From: Puffinus mauretanicus | Lineage: Eukaryota > Chordata > Aves > Procellariiformes > Procellariidae | Direction of reading: 5' to 3' | NCBI GenBank assembly: GCA_023333565.1 | Contig: JAJKFH010004053.1 | Span: 62,001 to 126,000 of the forward strand | DNA length: 64,000 nucleotides | Part shown: piece after piece, positions 61,737-64,000 of the stretch | Position numbering within the stretch: the first letter of the stretch is position 1 | Layout: each line of letters starts with the position of its first letter | Notes under the pieces: model-generated | Database searches by the model: none | The model's input: the letters and a program-made list of their open reading frames with translations, nothing else | What the model was told of the DNA's origin: nothing | Translations under genes and position numbers: made by a program

Positions 61737-63244
61737 GTGCAGTACAGGCTAACACTTAATTGCTCTAAGAAACAAACTGTGTTGATGGGGATTATGTTAG
61801 ACACAGCCCATCTTCTTCCTTCTCCACTGGCGGAGGAGGTGCATTTGCTGGTTATTCAAACCTGCTATCATTGTTTCTTCGTGCAGCGTGATAATCAACT
61901 TAAGGTTTCAAAACGACAGTTGAAAGCCTGAGTATGAATTTAAATAAGTAAGCCAGCTATGAAATCCATCAACGATTTTCACTGTAATAGATTACAAATT
62001 ACTGCTTTTTGGCAAAGGACGTACAGTGTCAGCATTGTGATCATGAGATTTCTTTAACTTTTGTTCTCTTACTGGACTTTCTGTGGGTATAACGCATTTA
62101 AGTCATAGACAAAATTCACTCGTCTGATGATCTTTGGTAGGTGAGAGGCATAGCTGTGTGGGTTAACAGAGCTTCCTGGCAATCAGACAATTCTCAGTGG
62201 GAGGCTGAAATACCTGGCAGTTTTTCTTATGACGTGATGGCTAGTGATTAAAGCGGCTTCACCTTAACATTGTCTGAGAGCTCAGGTGGCAGATGCGGCT
62301 AGAAACGGGCAGGCTGCCAACAAACCCTCATGACAAATCTAGTGACAAGAAGCAACACGGGAATTGCTAAATTAACTCACTGGCTGCTTCCCGTTACAAA
62401 TCTTAATTTTAGAAAATCTTTGCTGCGCAATTATTAGATGTGGAGGAAATCTGCAAGCCGATTAGAGTGAGAGTGGGAGGGCTGACAGTAGTAAATTGTG
62501 TCATCCAGCTAGCCCTATTAGCAAGGGTCCTTTTCTGGGGGCAAGTAGCCAGTATAGAGGCAACAGGAGCCTTATCTTCAGCTGCAGCGGCTCTTCACGG
62601 ATCTTCATAAAGTCCGTAGGAAGAGGAGCTCACATTGGAAACCCAGGCTGCAGAGGTCTCAAGCTGAGCATCCAGACATCATGAAAAATATTGAAATAAA
62701 ATGAAAATATGGGTCTCAGTACTTCATGTTTCCCCACTGCAAAATAGGGCCGACACATTTTTCATCTAATAGAGAGTTTGAGATATTATTTATTTGTATA
62801 GCACTTCTGAGAATTTAGGTTTAAAGTTTTTCATGTTCAAAGTGATGTTTTTATTGCTATTCTGTTTGTAACTTTTTATGTCTTTTTCTTCCTGCATAAC
62901 AGTTAAAAGTAATGTTGTTTTTCCTTGTACCTGGAGGTACAGTGTGAACACTGAGCCTCAACAGCTGGGTACAAATAGTGGTGGCATAATTACAATATTT
63001 GCAATTCTGCTGATGGAATTATTGAGAGAATGCTATTAATGCTTTGTAAGTGTAGGTTTGGGGGGGCTTCTTAATGCAATGGTACAGTAATTGCTTCCTT
63101 CCAAAGAAAAAAAAAGGGGGGGGGGGGACAATAAAGGAACAATGCAACTACTTTAGCATGGCTTTTTACTCCCCACATTATAAACCACATTATTATGTAG
63201 TACATTTCAATTATGATAATTGCCCTTTATTCATTCTGTTCTAG
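61737..63244 (+). other. ITGBL1: ITGBL1 intron between repeat-9 and terminal exons (1,508 bp)
   Basis: The intron runs from GTGCAG to TTCTAG and is phase 1. It holds an A9 run followed by a G12 run at 63107-63127 and no interspersed repeat that I recognise. Confidence 0.9.
63107..63127. repeat. A9-G12 homopolymer junction
   Basis: Nine A followed by twelve G, about 120 bp upstream of the terminal ITGBL1 exon. The exact length may be uncertain in an assembly. Confidence 0.85.
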
Positions 63245-63336
63245 GCAACGGTGTTTGTAGCTGTGGAAACTGTGAGTGCTGGGAAGGATGGAATGGAAAT
63301 GCTTGTGAAATCTGGCTGGGGAGAGAATACCCTTAA
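63245..63336 (+). CDS. ITGBL1: ITGBL1 terminal coding exon, truncated I-EGF repeat 10 with stop codon
   Basis: The last coding exon completes a split glycine codon and reads [20 protein letters not shown], then EIWLGREYP and a TAA stop at 63334-63336. It has five cysteines, so the tenth repeat ends after the CSCGNCECW core and lacks the second half seen in the other exons. The protein ends shortly after WLG with no transmembrane helix, which agrees with a secreted protein. The acceptor is TTCTGTTCTAG ending at 63244. The [14 protein letters not shown] ending is diagnostic for ITGBL1. Only the coding part is given here; the 3' UTR follows. In human the same position is the 3' end of ITGBL1, next to the convergently oriented FGF14 gene. 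Confidence 0.96.
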
Positions 63337-64000
63337 CAAAGGACATCAGAGACTGAGGGGTTTTTTGTTTGTTTTTTCTTTAGGCTGCTAGAACGTTTAA
63401 TTTCATAAGTACTTGGTGTGTGGCTGTGGGTGTGCATGCACGCGCATGTACATGGGTGTAAATACTTTAGAACATTCATTTGAGGGTTTGCTCCTTGAAG
63501 AAATGCATGACAAAACTAAAAAAAATATTAAAAAATCACTTGGGAGCAGGACAGTCCAAGCTTTACAAAGTGAAGTCATAAAATACTGGCCCTGTGGAAC
63601 TTCTCCGGGGTTTTTTGGTAAATTCAGTGATTACACCCATGATGCCTATTTCTTAAGCAACATTTGGACAAGATGTAAGAAAGCCTTTTTTTTAACATTA
63701 TTTACTTGGTTGTCACCTCTCCATGTGAGTATGCAAGAGTATTCCTGTAGAAGAGTAGCATTAGTTGAATATTTGTCAAATAATTAATTTGATTAATTTG
63801 ATGGTGCTTGACAAATACATTCTTTGGCCCTTTTTTCTTTCTAACAATCCTGATTATGCATCAGCTCATAAATTGAGAGAAGCTGTAAAGACGCTTATCA
63901 AAACATTAATGATGTATTTTTGATCAAAGAATTTTATTTGTATAACTGAGGCCCAATTACCCGACAACCATAGACTGAAGAGCCAAAACAGCCCCTTGTC
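63337..64000 (+). other. ITGBL1: ITGBL1 3' UTR and/or downstream flank
   Basis: The sequence from the stop codon to the window end has no further ITGBL1 coding signal. A variant poly(A) signal ATTAAA lies at 63527-63532 in an A-rich run. I cannot tell whether it is used or whether the UTR runs past the window. A 25-bp strictly alternating purine-pyrimidine stretch lies at 63430-63454. The open frame at 63413-63787 has no recognisable domain and lies in the presumed UTR, so I treat it as chance. I saw no FGF14 coding sequence on the minus strand. Confidence 0.6.

Noticed and set aside
63413..63787. 124-codon open frame after the ITGBL1 stop
   Set aside because: It lies in the presumed 3' UTR and has no recognisable domain.

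Overview
This is vertebrate nuclear DNA, almost certainly from a bird and probably a neoavian. The evidence is long AT-rich introns, chicken-repeat-1 (CR1) LINE fragments with typical avian 3' ends (tandem copies of ATTCTATG), solo LTRs of avian endogenous retrovirus type, and four exons clearly recognisable as the last four coding exons of ITGBL1 (integrin subunit beta like 1, also called TIED). I see no bacterial genes, operons, CRISPR arrays or complete mobile elements. The short ORFs scattered through the window are mostly chance ORFs or pieces of repeats.

The gene runs on the + strand. Exons lie at 41463-41579, 56474-56620, 61623-61736 and 63245-63336 (stop codon at 63334-63336). Each encodes one cysteine-rich integrin-type EGF repeat (I-EGF). 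All internal junctions are phase 1, so each internal exon is symmetric. The introns between them are 14,894, 5,002 and 1,508 bp. Everything upstream of 41463 reads as one intron of at least 41.4 kb; I found no earlier ITGBL1 exon in it. After the stop codon the sequence is 3' UTR and/or downstream flank to the window end.

The introns hold seven CR1 fragments: 283-1578 (+), 5774-5972 (-), 11010-12053 (-), 22875-23066 (+), 24666-24965 (-), 28327-28692 (+) and 45912-46490 (-). Three solo LTRs have related termini and 5-bp target duplications: 14580-15098 (-), 43918-44461 (+) and 47568-48168 (-). A second type of LTR-like sequence lies at about 15150-15785 (+). Simple repeats include a (TAATG)n/(TAATA)n array starting 13 bp after an ITGBL1 splice donor, a 71-bp pure pyrimidine tract, and a 47-bp alternating purine-pyrimidine tract about 70 bp upstream of another exon.

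I did not find a new biological system. The most checkable curiosities are the microsatellite at the splice donor, a well-formed candidate cryptic (poison) exon at 13042-13126, inverted LTRs inside one intron, a small CpG-dense patch at about 35494-35651, and a 29-bp exact repeat at 34496 and 37464 that lies in no repeat I recognise.
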